NCBI GenBank assembly: GCA_937983055.1
Contig: CALJLA010000024.1
Location: 1-61,448 of the forward strand
Direction of reading: 5' to 3'
DNA length: 61,448 nucleotides
Source of the DNA: an uncultured Pseudomonadota bacterium
GTDB taxonomy: Bacteria; Pseudomonadota; Gammaproteobacteria; Burkholderiales; Eutrophovitaceae
Positions 9,176 through 17,400 of this stretch are shown one piece after another. The position numbers were made by a program, and so were the translations under genes. Under the pieces are notes generated by a model. It saw only the letters and a program-made list of their open reading frames with translations. It was not told the DNA's origin and made no database searches. The first letter of the stretch is position 1, and the number at the start of each line of letters is the position of its first letter.

Positions 9176-10876
9176 GTGCTGACCAGCCTGCAGGTACGGA
9201 ATTTCGCGATCATCGACGCGGTCGAGGTCGAGTTCGGCGCCGGTATGACGGTGCTGACCGGCGAGACCGGCGCCGGCAAGTCGATACTCGTCGACGCGCT
9301 CGCGCTGGTGCTCGGCGAGCGCGGCAGCGCGACGGTCGTTCGCGACGGCGCCGAGCGCGCCGAGATCGCCGCGGACTTCGACCTCGCCGCGCACGCCGGC
9401 GCGCGGGCCTGGCTCGCCGAGCAGGCGCTCGACGCCGACGACGACTGCGTGCTGCGCCGCGTGATCGGCGCCGACGGCCGCTCGCGCGCGTTCATCAACG
9501 GCAGCGCGACGACGCTCGCCAGCCTCAAGGAGCTCGGAGAGCTGCTGATCGACATCCACGGGCAGCATTTCCACCAGTCACTCGGCCGGCGTGCCGTGCA
9601 GCGCGACCTGCTCGACCACTACGCCGGGCTGAGCGAGGCGCGCGCGCAGACTGCCCAGGCCTTCGCGAACTGGCAGGACGTCGCGGCACGCCTGGCCGCG
9701 CTCGAGGCGGCCGAGTCCGAGCGCGCCTCGCGCCTCGACCTGCTCGCCTTCCAGCTGCAGGAACTCGAGGCGCTCGCACTCGCCGACGGCGAGCTGGACG
9801 AGCTGCGCGCGGAACGCGAGCGCCTGCAGAACAGCGGCCGGATCGCCGACGGCATCGCGAGCGCGCTCGCGCTGGCCTACGAGGCCGAGGACGGCAATGC
9901 GCACCAGCTCCTCGCGCGTGCCCGGCAGGCGCTCGAGCCGATCGCCGGCTACGAACCCGCGGTGGCCGAGGCCGCTGCCCTGCTGGCCGACGCCGAGATC
10001 AAGGCGGCCGAGGCGGCCGACACGCTGCAGCGCGCGGTGGACGGCCTCGACGCTGACCCCGAGCGGCGCGACTGGGTCGAGGAACGGCTGGACGCGATCC
10101 GCTCGCTGGCCCGCAAGCACCGCGTCGAGGCGACGGAGCTCGGCGCGCACCGCGAACGCCTGCAGGCCGAACTGGACGAGCTGGAACACGCGAGCGAGCG
10201 CGGTGCCGCGCTCGCCGCCGAGGCCCGCAAGGCCGAGCAGCAGTACCGCGAGCTCGCGGCCGCACTGACCGCCGGGCGCGGCAAGGCCGCGAAACGCTTC
10301 GGCAACGAGGTCACGGCCGCGATGGCGGACCTCGGCATGCCGGGCGGCGTCTTCGAGGTCCGCCTCGTGCCGCGGGCGGACGACGACCCGCGTGCCTGGG
10401 GCGTCGAGGACGTCGAGTACCGGATCAGCGCGAACCCGGGCCAGCCGGCGATGCCGCTCGCGAAGATAGCGTCCGGCGGCGAGCTGTCGCGTATGAGCCT
10501 CGCGATCCAGGTCATCGCCAGCGGCGGCAGCGCGATCCCGACGATGATCTTCGATGAGGTGGACTCCGGCGTGGGCGGCGGCGTCGCGGAGATGGTCGGC
10601 CGGCGCCTGCGCGAACTCGCGGCCGACCGCCAGGTGCTGTGCGTCACGCACCTGCCGCAGGTCGCAAGCCAGGCGCAGCAGCATCTCAGGGTCAGCAAGA
10701 TCACCGACGGCCGCAGCACGCGGACCACGCTCGCCGCGCTGACCGAGGACGAACGCGTCGAGGAGCTGGCGCGCATGCTGGGCGGGGTCGAGATCACCCG
10801 CGCGACGCGGGACCACGCCGCGGAGATGCTCGGCCGGGCCGGGAAGAGCCCGCGCAAACGCAAGGCCCGCCGCTGA
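9176..10876 (+). CDS. recN: DNA repair protein RecN (SMC-like)
   Basis: An SMC-family ATPase that helps repair double-strand breaks. The 566-residue protein starts with GTG, 4 bases after nadK. It has an N-terminal head with Walker A GETGAGKSI, two long coiled-coil arms (about 160-375), and a C-terminal head with signature ASGGELSRMSLAIQ and Walker B MIFDEVDSGVGG. Full length. It converges with fur, leaving an 18-base gap. Confidence 0.98.
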   Translation: MLTSLQVRNFAIIDAVEVEFGAGMTVLTGETGAGKSILVDALALVLGERGSATVVRDGAERAEIAADFDLAAHAGARAWLAEQALDADDDCVLRRVIGADGRSRAFINGSATTLASLKELGELLIDIHGQHFHQSLGRRAVQRDLLDHYAGLSEARAQTAQAFANWQDVAARLAALEAAESERASRLDLLAFQLQELEALALADGELDELRAERERLQNSGRIADGIASALALAYEAEDGNAHQLLARARQALEPIAGYEPAVAEAAALLADAEIKAAEAADTLQRAVDGLDADPERRDWVEERLDAIRSLARKHRVEATELGAHRERLQAELDELEHASERGAALAAEARKAEQQYRELAAALTAGRGKAAKRFGNEVTAAMADLGMPGGVFEVRLVPRADDDPRAWGVEDVEYRISANPGQPAMPLAKIASGGELSRMSLAIQVIASGGSAIPTMIFDEVDSGVGGGVAEMVGRRLRELAADRQVLCVTHLPQVASQAQQHLRVSKITDGRSTRTTLAALTEDERVEELARMLGGVEITRATRDHAAEMLGRAGKSPRKRKARR

Positions 10877-10894
10877 CTCACGGGCGGCGCCGCG

Positions 10895-11308
10895 TCAGGC
10901 GTCTTTCTTTTTCGGTTTGACGTACAGCACGAGACTGTGGTCGATCAGCTCGTAGCCGTGCTTGCGCGCGATTTCGTGCTGCAGGCGCTCGATTTCCTCG
11001 TTGACGAACTCGATGACGTCGCCGCTCTCGACGCACACCATGTGATCGTGGTGCTCGCCCTCGTCGACCTCGAACACCGAGTGTCCGCCCTCGAAGTTGT
11101 GCCGGGTGACGAGGCCCGCTGACTCGAACTGGGTCAGTACCCGGTAGACGGTCGCAAGCCCGATGTCCTCGCCCGTGTCGAGCAGCTCCTTGTAAATGTC
11201 TTCCGCGCTCAGGTGGCGCTGCTCGTTGCTGCCCAGGATCTCGAGGATCTTGAGCCGTGGCAGCGTGACCTTGAGCCCGGCTTTTCTGAGTTCCTGGCGC
11301 TGTGCCAT
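10895..11308 (-). CDS. fur: Ferric uptake regulator Fur
   Basis: An iron-responsive repressor. From the chosen ATG (MAQRQELRKAGLKVTLPRLK) it is 137 residues; a GTG 15 bases upstream is possible but has poor ribosome-binding spacing. The winged helix holds LATVYRVLTQFESAGLV. The metal motif is HHDHMVCVESGDVIEF, where the second Cys of the E. coli CxxC is Ser; this variant is also known in other gammaproteobacterial Fur proteins. Divergent from bamE, a frequent arrangement. Confidence 0.96.
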   Translation of the reverse strand: MAQRQELRKAGLKVTLPRLKILEILGSNEQRHLSAEDIYKELLDTGEDIGLATVYRVLTQFESAGLVTRHNFEGGHSVFEVDEGEHHDHMVCVESGDVIEFVNEEIERLQHEIARKHGYELIDHSLVLYVKPKKKDA

Positions 11309-11458
11309 CGTTTCGATTCTCACGCTCCGCAGAAGCCGCTCGAGCGGCTATCGCCGCGTCCTTACAGCAGGTATGATGCGCCGCTTATTATGAACCAGAT
11401 GACGGGATCGCTCCAACCGAGGCGCAGGCATGACGCGCCCCGCGTCGATCCGAAACGC

Positions 11459-11788
11459 ATGCACCGACGACGATTTCTAACGCTGGCCGCCGCGGCCGGC
11501 CTCGCGGCCGCCACCGGCTGCGTCTACCAGGCACCGCTCTCGCAGGGCAACCTGCTCGACGCCGAAGACCTCGACCAGGTCGAGGCCGGCATGACCCGCA
11601 GCCAGGTCCGTTACCTGCTCGGCACGCCGATGATCGACGATCCGTTCAACCGCGATCGCTGGGACTACGTGTATTACCTGCGGGTCGGCCGCGAGAAAGC
11701 GCAGTACAAGCGCTGGGTCTCGATCTTCTTCGACGGCGACACGGTCACGCGCATCGTGCGCGACCAGGAACTGAGCCCGAACATCTAG
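11459..11788 (+). CDS. bamE: Outer membrane assembly lipoprotein BamE (SmpA/OmlA)
   Basis: A small lipoprotein of the BAM beta-barrel assembly complex. The 109-residue protein starts MHRRRFLTLAAAAGLAAATG, with a lipobox Cys directly after (AATG-C). The BamE fold follows: DQVEAGMTRSQVRYLLGTPM, then DRWDYVYYLRVG and a strand-rich end. I preferred this start because it gives a standard lipoprotein signal; an in-frame ATG at 11390 would add an unusual arginine-rich extension. Divergent from fur. Confidence 0.95.
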   Translation: MHRRRFLTLAAAAGLAAATGCVYQAPLSQGNLLDAEDLDQVEAGMTRSQVRYLLGTPMIDDPFNRDRWDYVYYLRVGREKAQYKRWVSIFFDGDTVTRIVRDQELSPNI

Positions 11789-11930
11789 CAGACGGACCTG
11801 CTGGCGACGGCCGGCGCGACGCGGCGCGGGAAGCCGCGACGGCGCGTTCCCGGCGCAGCCCACGCTGCGGTTCCGCGGCCGATTCCGACCCGTCTCGCGC
11901 TCTCGATCGCCGGGCCAGCGGGCGCGCCGT

Positions 11931-12251
11931 TCAGGCGTCGCCCTCGTCCCTGCGCTTGCCCATCGCTGCGCCGTGCGCGGCGAGCTGGCGGCGCGCCTCG
12001 CGCGGATCGATCGCGAGCGGCCGGTAGACCTCGACCCGGTCGCCGTCCGCGAGCACGCGGTCGCGCCCGACCGGGTGCCCCCAGACGCCGACCGGCGCCT
12101 CGTCGAGCGCGAGCGCCGGGAAGGCCCGTGCGAGCCCCGAGCGCGCCAGCGCGTCGGCCACGGTCGCACCGGCGGGCAGCTCCAGCCGTTCGAGGAACTG
12201 CCGCGCCGGTTCGGCGTAGGCCACCTCCACGCTGATGCCCGCCACGCTCAC
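11931..12251 (-). CDS. rnfH: RnfH family ubiquitin-like protein
   Basis: A 106-residue beta-grasp protein of the RnfH/UPF0125 family, usually adjacent to ratA; biochemical role unclear. The sequence shows the N-terminal strand ISVEVAYAEPARQFLERLEL and the VADALARSG helix, then VGVWGHPVGRDRVLADGDRV and EVYRPLAIDPREARRQ. The start is a GTG overlapping the ratA stop by four bases (GTGA), so translation is coupled. No gene is visible between its stop and bamE (11789-11930), only GC-rich repeats. Confidence 0.9.
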   Translation of the reverse strand: MSVAGISVEVAYAEPARQFLERLELPAGATVADALARSGLARAFPALALDEAPVGVWGHPVGRDRVLADGDRVEVYRPLAIDPREARRQLAAHGAAMGKRRDEGDA

Positions 12252-12682
12252 GCGCCGTGAACGTCGCGTGCGCGACGCGTGAACGCGTCGATCAGCGATC
12301 CGCACATCTGCTCGAAATAACGCCCGAGGGCCAGGTCCAGCATCTTCGAATCGAATTCGAAGTCGAGCTCCAGCGAAACCTTGCAGCCGGCGTCGCCGAG
12401 CTCGCCGAAGCGCCAGCCGCCCTCGAGCACGCGGAACGGGCCGCCGAGCAGCTCGATGTCGATGCGTTCCGGCTCGCGGCGCGTATTGCGGGTCGTGAAG
12501 CGCTTGCGAATGGCGCCGCGGTGCAGCTCGAGGCTGGCCACGAGTACGTCGCCGTCGCGCCGCTCGACGCGTGCGTCCGAGCACCAGGGCAGAAACTCCG
12601 GGTACGACTCGACGTCGTCGACCAGCCGGAACATGTCGGCCGCGTGGTACGGCACCAGCGCGCTGCGCCGGACGCTATGCAT
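12248..12682 (-). CDS. ratA: RatA-like START/coenzyme Q-binding family protein
   Basis: A 144-residue SRPBCC-fold protein. Family members were described either as ribosome-association toxins (RatA) or as Coq10-like ubiquinone-binding proteins; the sequence cannot decide. It begins MHSVRRSALVPYHAADMFRL, with the signature DVESYPEFLPWCSDARVERR, and ends in the amphipathic helix FEQMCGSLIDAFTRRA. The start at 12682 gives the family N terminus. smpB nearby is also typical of this neighbourhood. Confidence 0.93.
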   Translation of the reverse strand: MHSVRRSALVPYHAADMFRLVDDVESYPEFLPWCSDARVERRDGDVLVASLELHRGAIRKRFTTRNTRREPERIDIELLGGPFRVLEGGWRFGELGDAGCKVSLELDFEFDSKMLDLALGRYFEQMCGSLIDAFTRRARDVHGA

Positions 12683-12717
12683 CGCGCGGGCCGGTCTGCG
12701 TGGCGGCTGGCCGGGCC

Positions 12718-14118
12718 TCAGGCACCGCCCGAGATGTCGGGCAGCAGGCCCACCGCCTTCAGGAACACGAACAGGATCGCGATCGGCGCGACGTAGCGGG
12801 CCAGGAAGCGCCACATGCGGTACATCGTGCCGGCGCCGCCCAGTTCCTCGGACGTCGAGTTACGGCACATGATCCAGCCGGCGAAGATCGAGATCAGGAC
12901 GCCGCCCAGCGGCAGCATGATGTTGCTGGTCACGTGGTCGACGTTGTCGAAGATCGTGCCGCGCCAGAACGTGAAGTCCGCCAGCGCGTTGAAGGACAGC
13001 ACCGAGCCGAAGCCGAGCAGCCAGATCAGCCCGCCGACCAGCACGGCCGCCTGCGCACGGCTGCGGTTCAGGTGCTCGACGCACCAGGCAACGGCGGGCT
13101 CGACGAGGCCGAGGGCCGAGGTCCAGGCCGCGAAGGTCAGCAGCACGAAGAACAGCGTTGCGAAGAAGGTGCCGCCCGGCATCTGGCCGAAGGCCAGCGG
13201 CAGCGTGACGAACACGAGCCCGGGCCCGTCCGCGGGGTTCAGGCTGTTCGCGAACACGAGCGGGAAGATCACGAGGCCGGCGAGCATCGCGATCGAGGTG
13301 TCGGCGATCACGACCGCGGCCGAGGCGCCGGTGATCGAGGTCTCCTCGGGCAGGTAGGCACCGTAGGCCATGACCGCGCCCATGCCGATGCTGAGCGTGA
13401 AGAAGGCCTGGCCCATGGCCGCCAGCACGCTGTCCCAGGACAGGGCGCCGAAGTCGGCCGAGAACATGAACGCGAGGCCCGTGCCGAACTCGCCGGACGT
13501 GATCGAGTAACCGAGCAGCGCGAGCATCAGCAGGACCAGCGCCGGCACCATGAAACGCACGGCCTGCTCGAGGCCGCGCTCGACCCCGCGGGCGACGACG
13601 AACACGGTGATGGCCATGAAGATCGTGTGCGCCAGCGTCACTTTCCAGAAATCGCCGGTGAAATTGGCGAAGGCCGCTTCGACGGCCGGCGCGGCGGCGC
13701 CGGTGAACTCGCCGCTGAAGCTCTTGACGACGTAGGCGAGCGTCCAGCCGCCGATGACGCTGTAGTAGGACAGGATCAGGAAGCCGGCGATCACGCCGAG
13801 GCCGCCGACCCACTTCCAGTTGGTCGAGCTGCCCTCTTCCGCGCCGAGCAGCGACATCGTCGCCACCGGGTTGCGGCGGCCGCGGCGGCCGATCAGGATC
13901 TCCGACATCATGACCGGCATGCCGATCAGCACGACGCAGAGCAGGTACACCAGCACGAACGCGCCGCCGCCGTTCTGGCCCGCGATGTAGGGGAATTTCC
14001 AGATGTTGCCGAGGCCCACGGCAGACCCGGTGACGGCCAGGATGAAGGCCATCCGCGAGGACCAGTTGCCGTGGAGTGACTTGCGCTTGCCGCCGTCGCC
14101 GGCTTCGTGTGTCAGCAT
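12718..14118 (-). CDS. Sodium-dependent transporter, neurotransmitter:sodium symporter family
   Basis: A 466-residue membrane protein of the NSS/LeuT family that couples Na+ entry to uptake of an amino acid or similar solute; the substrate cannot be read from sequence. The hallmark of helix 1, the sodium site GSAVGLGNIWKFPYIAGQNG, follows a short cytoplasmic N terminus (MLTHEAGDGGKRKSLHGNWS). About 11-12 hydrophobic segments follow. The start at 14118 gives the normal N terminus; codons upstream read as non-coding. ratA follows after about 35 bases. Confidence 0.95.
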   Translation of the reverse strand: MLTHEAGDGGKRKSLHGNWSSRMAFILAVTGSAVGLGNIWKFPYIAGQNGGGAFVLVYLLCVVLIGMPVMMSEILIGRRGRRNPVATMSLLGAEEGSSTNWKWVGGLGVIAGFLILSYYSVIGGWTLAYVVKSFSGEFTGAAAPAVEAAFANFTGDFWKVTLAHTIFMAITVFVVARGVERGLEQAVRFMVPALVLLMLALLGYSITSGEFGTGLAFMFSADFGALSWDSVLAAMGQAFFTLSIGMGAVMAYGAYLPEETSITGASAAVVIADTSIAMLAGLVIFPLVFANSLNPADGPGLVFVTLPLAFGQMPGGTFFATLFFVLLTFAAWTSALGLVEPAVAWCVEHLNRSRAQAAVLVGGLIWLLGFGSVLSFNALADFTFWRGTIFDNVDHVTSNIMLPLGGVLISIFAGWIMCRNSTSEELGGAGTMYRMWRFLARYVAPIAILFVFLKAVGLLPDISGGA

Positions 14119-14246
14119 TATTATTTCCGGACGTCCGCGATCCGGCGGATTTTGATGGAAAATCAACGTGCTGACAACAGCACCCCGGCGCGCGGCGGGC
14201 GCTGCACTGCCGTATAATCGCGCGCCCGGCATACATCCCAGAGACC

Positions 14247-14720
14247 ATGGCCAAACCCGACGGCAACAAGGCCGGCGCGCGCATCGCCGAGAACCGCAAG
14301 GCGCGCCACGATTATTTCATCGAGGACACCTTCGAGGCCGGCCTTGCGCTCGAGGGCTGGGAGGTCAAGAGCCTGCGTGCCGGGCGGGCGCAGCTGACCG
14401 AGAGCTACGTGCACCTGAAGAACGGCGAGGCCTGGCTGATCGGCGCGCATTTCTCGCCGCTGCCGACGACCTCGACGCACGTCAAAGCCGACCCGACCCG
14501 GACGCGCAAGCTGCTGCTGCACCGGCACGAACTGGACCGGCTGGTCGGCGCCGTCGAGCGCAAGGGCTACACGCTCGTCGCGCTGAACCTGCACTGGTCG
14601 AAGGGCCGCGCGAAGGTCGACATCGGGCTCGCGAAGGGCAAGAAGCAGCACGACAAGCGGGCAACCCAGAAGGACCGCGACTGGGAGCGGCAGAAAGCGC
14701 GAATCCTCAAAAGCCACTGA
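14247..14720 (+). CDS. smpB: SsrA-binding protein SmpB
   Basis: The tmRNA partner in trans-translation: it binds the tRNA-like domain of SsrA and brings it to stalled ribosomes. The 157-residue protein has NRKARHDYFIEDTFEAGLAL, the GWEVKSLRAGRAQLTESYV core and the basic C-terminal tail KKQHDKRATQKDRDWERQKA that enters the mRNA channel. Its RNA partner ssrA lies 560 bases downstream on the same strand, beyond one opposing gene. Confidence 0.98.
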   Translation: MAKPDGNKAGARIAENRKARHDYFIEDTFEAGLALEGWEVKSLRAGRAQLTESYVHLKNGEAWLIGAHFSPLPTTSTHVKADPTRTRKLLLHRHELDRLVGAVERKGYTLVALNLHWSKGRAKVDIGLAKGKKQHDKRATQKDRDWERQKARILKSH

Positions 14721-14756
14721 GTTAATTCAGCGGATTATAAGATTTACTTCAGGTAA

Positions 14757-15089
14757 TCACTCACCTGCGTGCAGGCTCGCGGAGTTGCGCTCGGCCCACT
14801 CGGCCAGCGGCTCCAGCGCGGTGCCGAGCTGCTCGCCGGCAACGCTCAGCCGGTAGCCGAGCCGCGGCACTTTCTCGATGACGCCCAGCGCTCTGAGCTC
14901 GTGCAGCCTGCCCTGCAGCACGCCGGGCGAGACGCCCCCGCAGGCGGCCTGCAGGCCGCGGAAGGTCAGCGCCCCGTGGCGCAGCTCCCAGATCACCCTG
15001 AGCGCCCAGCGCCGGTCCAGGCGCTCGAGCAGGCGGCCGGTCGCCGCCGTCGTCGGCTGCCTGCGCCAGTCGCGAAACCCTTTGCCCAT
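14757..15089 (-). CDS. HxlR-type winged-helix regulator
   Basis: A 110-residue winged-helix protein resembling the HxlR family (redox or aldehyde-responsive regulators): ERLDRRWALRVIWELRHGAL, then LTFRGLQAACGGVSPGVLQG and the wing VEKVPRLGYRLSVAGEQLG-like segment. No Cys sits near the N terminus where redox-sensing members keep theirs; the only Cys is in the recognition region (AACGG). A dyad that could be its operator lies about 50 bases upstream. Targets unknown. Confidence 0.82.
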   Translation of the reverse strand: MGKGFRDWRRQPTTAATGRLLERLDRRWALRVIWELRHGALTFRGLQAACGGVSPGVLQGRLHELRALGVIEKVPRLGYRLSVAGEQLGTALEPLAEWAERNSASLHAGE

Positions 15090-15135
15090 ACGGCCTCCGG
15101 CCCGCTGCTACGAAAAAAAGAGCGGCTGCGGTAAC

Positions 15136-15154
15136 TGCTACCATATCTGTAGCA
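15136..15154. promoter_or_regulatory. Dyad TGCTAC-N7-GTAGCA, candidate HxlR operator
   Basis: A perfect 6-bp inverted repeat with a 7-base centre (CATATCT), 47 bases upstream of the HxlR-type gene and AT-rich against its surroundings. Known HxlR-family sites are TAC-rich half-sites with similar spacing, so autoregulation is a reasonable inference. Confidence 0.45.
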
Positions 15155-15280
15155 TAGGGTCCGCGACGGCACAATCGCGCCCTGCCCGTTCCGGGCCGAA
15201 AGCGCGCAATGGTCGATTGAGTTTTGCGGGCGGCGCCCCCACACTTGAGGTCCGGGCGCGGTGGCGTCCGGACGAACACC

Positions 15281-15641
15281 GGGGGCGACATGGCTTCGAC
15301 GTGGGTCGCAAAGCTCCGGGTGCATGCCGAGGGACAGATCACCTCGTAAATCCAGCTGTAACACTCATAGTTGCCAACGACGACAACTACGCATTAGCGG
15401 CCTAAAAACCCGTGTAATGCCCTCTGACCGGGTGTGCCTGTGCGCCCGGGGTCCAGGGGTCACCGACGCAGGACCGCGGCGAGGGTGCGCCCAGCACGCA
15501 AACCGTTAAATCCAATCTGGGCAAGTCACGGGTCTTCCCTGCCCTTCGGGTAGCCCGTGACGAGATCAAAGAAGGGCTAAGCATGTAGACCTCGGAGTGG
15601 AGGGCTTGCGGACGCGGGTTCGATTCCCGCCGCCTCCACCA
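15281..15641 (+). ncRNA. ssrA: Transfer-messenger RNA (tmRNA)
   Basis: The 5' end GGGGGCG pairs with CGCCTCC near the 3' end to make the acceptor stem, followed by discriminator A (15638) and encoded CCA (15639-15641). The T arm is visible as GGGTTCGATTCCC. The tag reading frame begins with the resume codon GCC at 15373 and encodes ANDDNYALAA, ending at TAA (15403-15405). This is a one-piece tmRNA of 361 nt. Together with SmpB it rescues stalled ribosomes. Its 3' end is also the apparent integration target of the element that follows. Confidence 0.97.
15615..15641 (+). other. Probable attachment site (attL) in the ssrA 3' end
   Basis: A P4-type integrase gene begins 190 bases beyond the tmRNA 3' end and everything to its right is mobile-element content. 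Such integrases often use the T-arm and acceptor end of tRNA or tmRNA genes, leaving the RNA gene intact. The exact core cannot be set because the partner copy (attR) is not in this window. Confidence 0.6.
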
Positions 15642-15646
15642 TCACC

Positions 15647-15670
15647 GAGTTTTCAAGCCTCTGAAAACTC
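15647..15670. repeat. 9-bp inverted repeat just after ssrA
   Basis: GAGTTTTCA and TGAAAACTC are separated by 6 bases, immediately after the tmRNA. It may be part of ssrA 3' processing or termination, or a core/arm site of the integration junction. Confidence 0.5.
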
Positions 15671-15675
15671 AAGAG

Positions 15676-15700
15676 AAAGCGCCCTCAGTGGCGCTTTTTT
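15676..15700 (+). terminator. Intrinsic terminator after ssrA
   Basis: An 8-bp stem AAAGCGCC/GGCGCTTT with loop CTCAGT continues into a T-run on the plus strand. It would end ssrA transcription before the integrase gene. Confidence 0.85.
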
Positions 15701-15777
15701 CTTATCTAAATCAAGCAAATACGTTTAGCAAACGGCTATCTGCGGATATCACGCCATCTCCCGCCTTTTCACACTTC

Positions 15778-15829
15778 CTGGGGGTATATCTGGGGGTATA
15801 AAATACCCCCAGCCAGGAAATACCCCCAG
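15778..15829. promoter_or_regulatory. Four-copy 10-bp repeat cluster upstream of the integrase gene
   Basis: CTGGGGGTAT occurs at 15778-15787 and 15790-15799. Its exact complement ATACCCCCAG occurs at 15803-15812 and 15820-15829. The inner two copies form a perfect dyad with a 3-base centre. The last copy touches the integrase ATG at 15830. The arrangement fits an operator, or integrase/excisionase arm sites, able to block both transcription and translation starts. Confidence 0.75.
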
Positions 15830-17032
15830 ATGCTCACGATCCAGGAAATCAAGAACGCGAAGACCAGCGACAAGCCGCGGAAGCTCTACGACCGCGACGG
15901 CCTGTACCTGTTCGTTACCCCGACCGGCGGCAAGCTCTGGCGCGGCAAGTACCGCGTCAATGGCCGGGAGAAGACACTAAGCCTCGGCCCGTACCCCAAG
16001 GTCGGCCTCGCCGAGGCACGTGAGAAGTGGCAGGACGCCCGCAAGCTCGACGACCCCTCCGCCGCCAAACAGGCGGAGAAGCAGGCATCCGATTCGACGA
16101 CGCCGACCTTCCTTGCCGTCGCCAAGGAGTGGCACGCCCGGCAGACGCCCGGCTGGACGAAGAAACACGCCTCTCAGGTCTGGCGCTCGCTCGAGATCGA
16201 CATCCTGCCGACCCTGGGCCCCCACCCCATCGACGAGATCCAGCCACGTGAGATCATGGCCCTGATCGAGGGCATCGAGGACCGTGGCGCCGGCGAGATC
16301 GCCACGCGCGTGCTGCAGCGTGTGCGGGCCGTGTTCTCCCGCGCCGTCGCCCTCGGCTACCGCGAGGTCAATCCAGCCGGCGAGCTCCACAATCACCTGA
16401 AGCCGCGCAAGAAGGGTCAACAGACCGCCCTCGCCGCCGAGGAGCTGCCGACCTTTCTGCATGCTCTCGACACCTACAACGGAGACGCGGCAACCCGGTT
16501 GGGACTGCGGCTCCTGATCCTCACCCTGGCGCGAACCAGCGAGGTCCGCGAAGCGAAGTGGGCGGAGTTCGACCGTGAGGAAGGCGTGTGGACGGTCCCG
16601 GGCGAACGGATGAAAAACCGGCGTGAGCACCGCGTGCCCCTGTCACAGCAAGCCCTCGCTACTCTCGAGGAATTGCACAAGGTCTCGGGCCATTCGCAGT
16701 GGTTGATGCCCGGTCGCCTCGAGGACAAACCGGCGAGCCAGAACACCATGATCTTCGCTGTGTACCGGATGGGCTTCCACAAACGCACTACAGTCCACGG
16801 CTTCCGCGCCCTCGCCTCGACGATCCTGAACGAGGCCATCACGGAGGTCGACGGTAAGAAACACCGCATGTGGTCCGTCGACGCCGTCGAACGCGCGCTG
16901 GCCCACACCGAGCAAAACAAGGTCAAGGGCGCTTACGACCGCGGCGACCGCTTCGAGGAGCGGACACGGATGATGCAGTGGTGGGCGGACTACCTCGATT
17001 CCGTGGCCAAGGCGGCGGCGGAAGCACGGTGA
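15830..17032 (+). CDS. Tyrosine-type integrase (P4/CP4-57 family)
   Basis: A site-specific recombinase that inserts and excises the element at ssrA. The 400-residue protein has the N-terminal DUF4102 arm-binding domain (MLTIQEIKNAKTSDKPRKLY onward, about 1-90), a SAM-like core-binding domain (about 95-190) and a catalytic domain. Catalytic residues visible are Arg240 (TSEVR), His323/Arg326 (VHGFR), His359 (LAHTEQ) and the nucleophile Tyr369 (KGAYDR), so it looks intact. The ATG directly abuts the repeat cluster and has no clear Shine-Dalgarno sequence apart from it, suggesting tight control. Confidence 0.95.
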   Translation: MLTIQEIKNAKTSDKPRKLYDRDGLYLFVTPTGGKLWRGKYRVNGREKTLSLGPYPKVGLAEAREKWQDARKLDDPSAAKQAEKQASDSTTPTFLAVAKEWHARQTPGWTKKHASQVWRSLEIDILPTLGPHPIDEIQPREIMALIEGIEDRGAGEIATRVLQRVRAVFSRAVALGYREVNPAGELHNHLKPRKKGQQTALAAEELPTFLHALDTYNGDAATRLGLRLLILTLARTSEVREAKWAEFDREEGVWTVPGERMKNRREHRVPLSQQALATLEELHKVSGHSQWLMPGRLEDKPASQNTMIFAVYRMGFHKRTTVHGFRALASTILNEAITEVDGKKHRMWSVDAVERALAHTEQNKVKGAYDRGDRFEERTRMMQWWADYLDSVAKAAAEAR

Positions 17033-17034
17033 TC

Positions 17035-17124
17035 AAGGCGCCGCCTGACACCCGACGTTTTTTGTCGAGAGCTCAGGAACTTAAAAACCACGACGCTGGC
17101 TGAATCGGTTTTCTGCGGCGCCTT
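17035..17124. repeat. 10-bp inverted repeat flanking the integrase 3' spacer
   Basis: AAGGCGCCGC (17035-17044) starts just after the integrase stop and is repeated inverted as GCGGCGCCTT (17115-17124), about 60 bases before the AlpA-like gene. Function unknown; it could be a protein-binding pair or a long-range stem. Confidence 0.5.
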
Positions 17125-17181
17125 CCAGCTCCATCAGTAGCATCACAATCCGTTAGCACCTGATATGACAGGAGACGGTGG

Positions 17182-17358
17182 ATGCTCCGACTGATCACCG
17201 ACAAGCAGCTCCGCCAAAAACTCGGCGGCTGCTCCGACATGACGATCTGGCGCCTACGGCGTGACGGCAAACTCCCGAAGCCCAAGAAGCTGGGCAGCCG
17301 AAACGTGACACCCGAGGAAGAGGCAGACCAAGCGATTGCGAAGCTGATCGGACTGTAG
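17182..17358 (+). CDS. AlpA-like small DNA-binding regulator
   Basis: A 58-residue protein starting MLRLITDKQLRQKLGGCSDM, with an excisionase-type helix-turn-helix (DKQLRQKLGG, then MTIWRLRRDGKLPKP) as in AlpA, which activates integrase genes in P4-like islands. A GGAG ribosome-binding site lies 7 bases before the ATG. Its position next to the integrase supports a role as excisionase or integrase regulator. Confidence 0.8.
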   Translation: MLRLITDKQLRQKLGGCSDMTIWRLRRDGKLPKPKKLGSRNVTPEEEADQAIAKLIGL

Positions 17359-17400
17359 CTGCCTGCAATGCCGCCTCGATAACAATTCGCCTGGCTGGCG

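Noticed and set aside
12571..14079. A 502-codon plus-strand frame opposite the sodium symporter gene
   Set aside because: Antisense to a clear transporter; very rich in Arg, Glu, Asp and His, typical of a GC-driven shadow frame.
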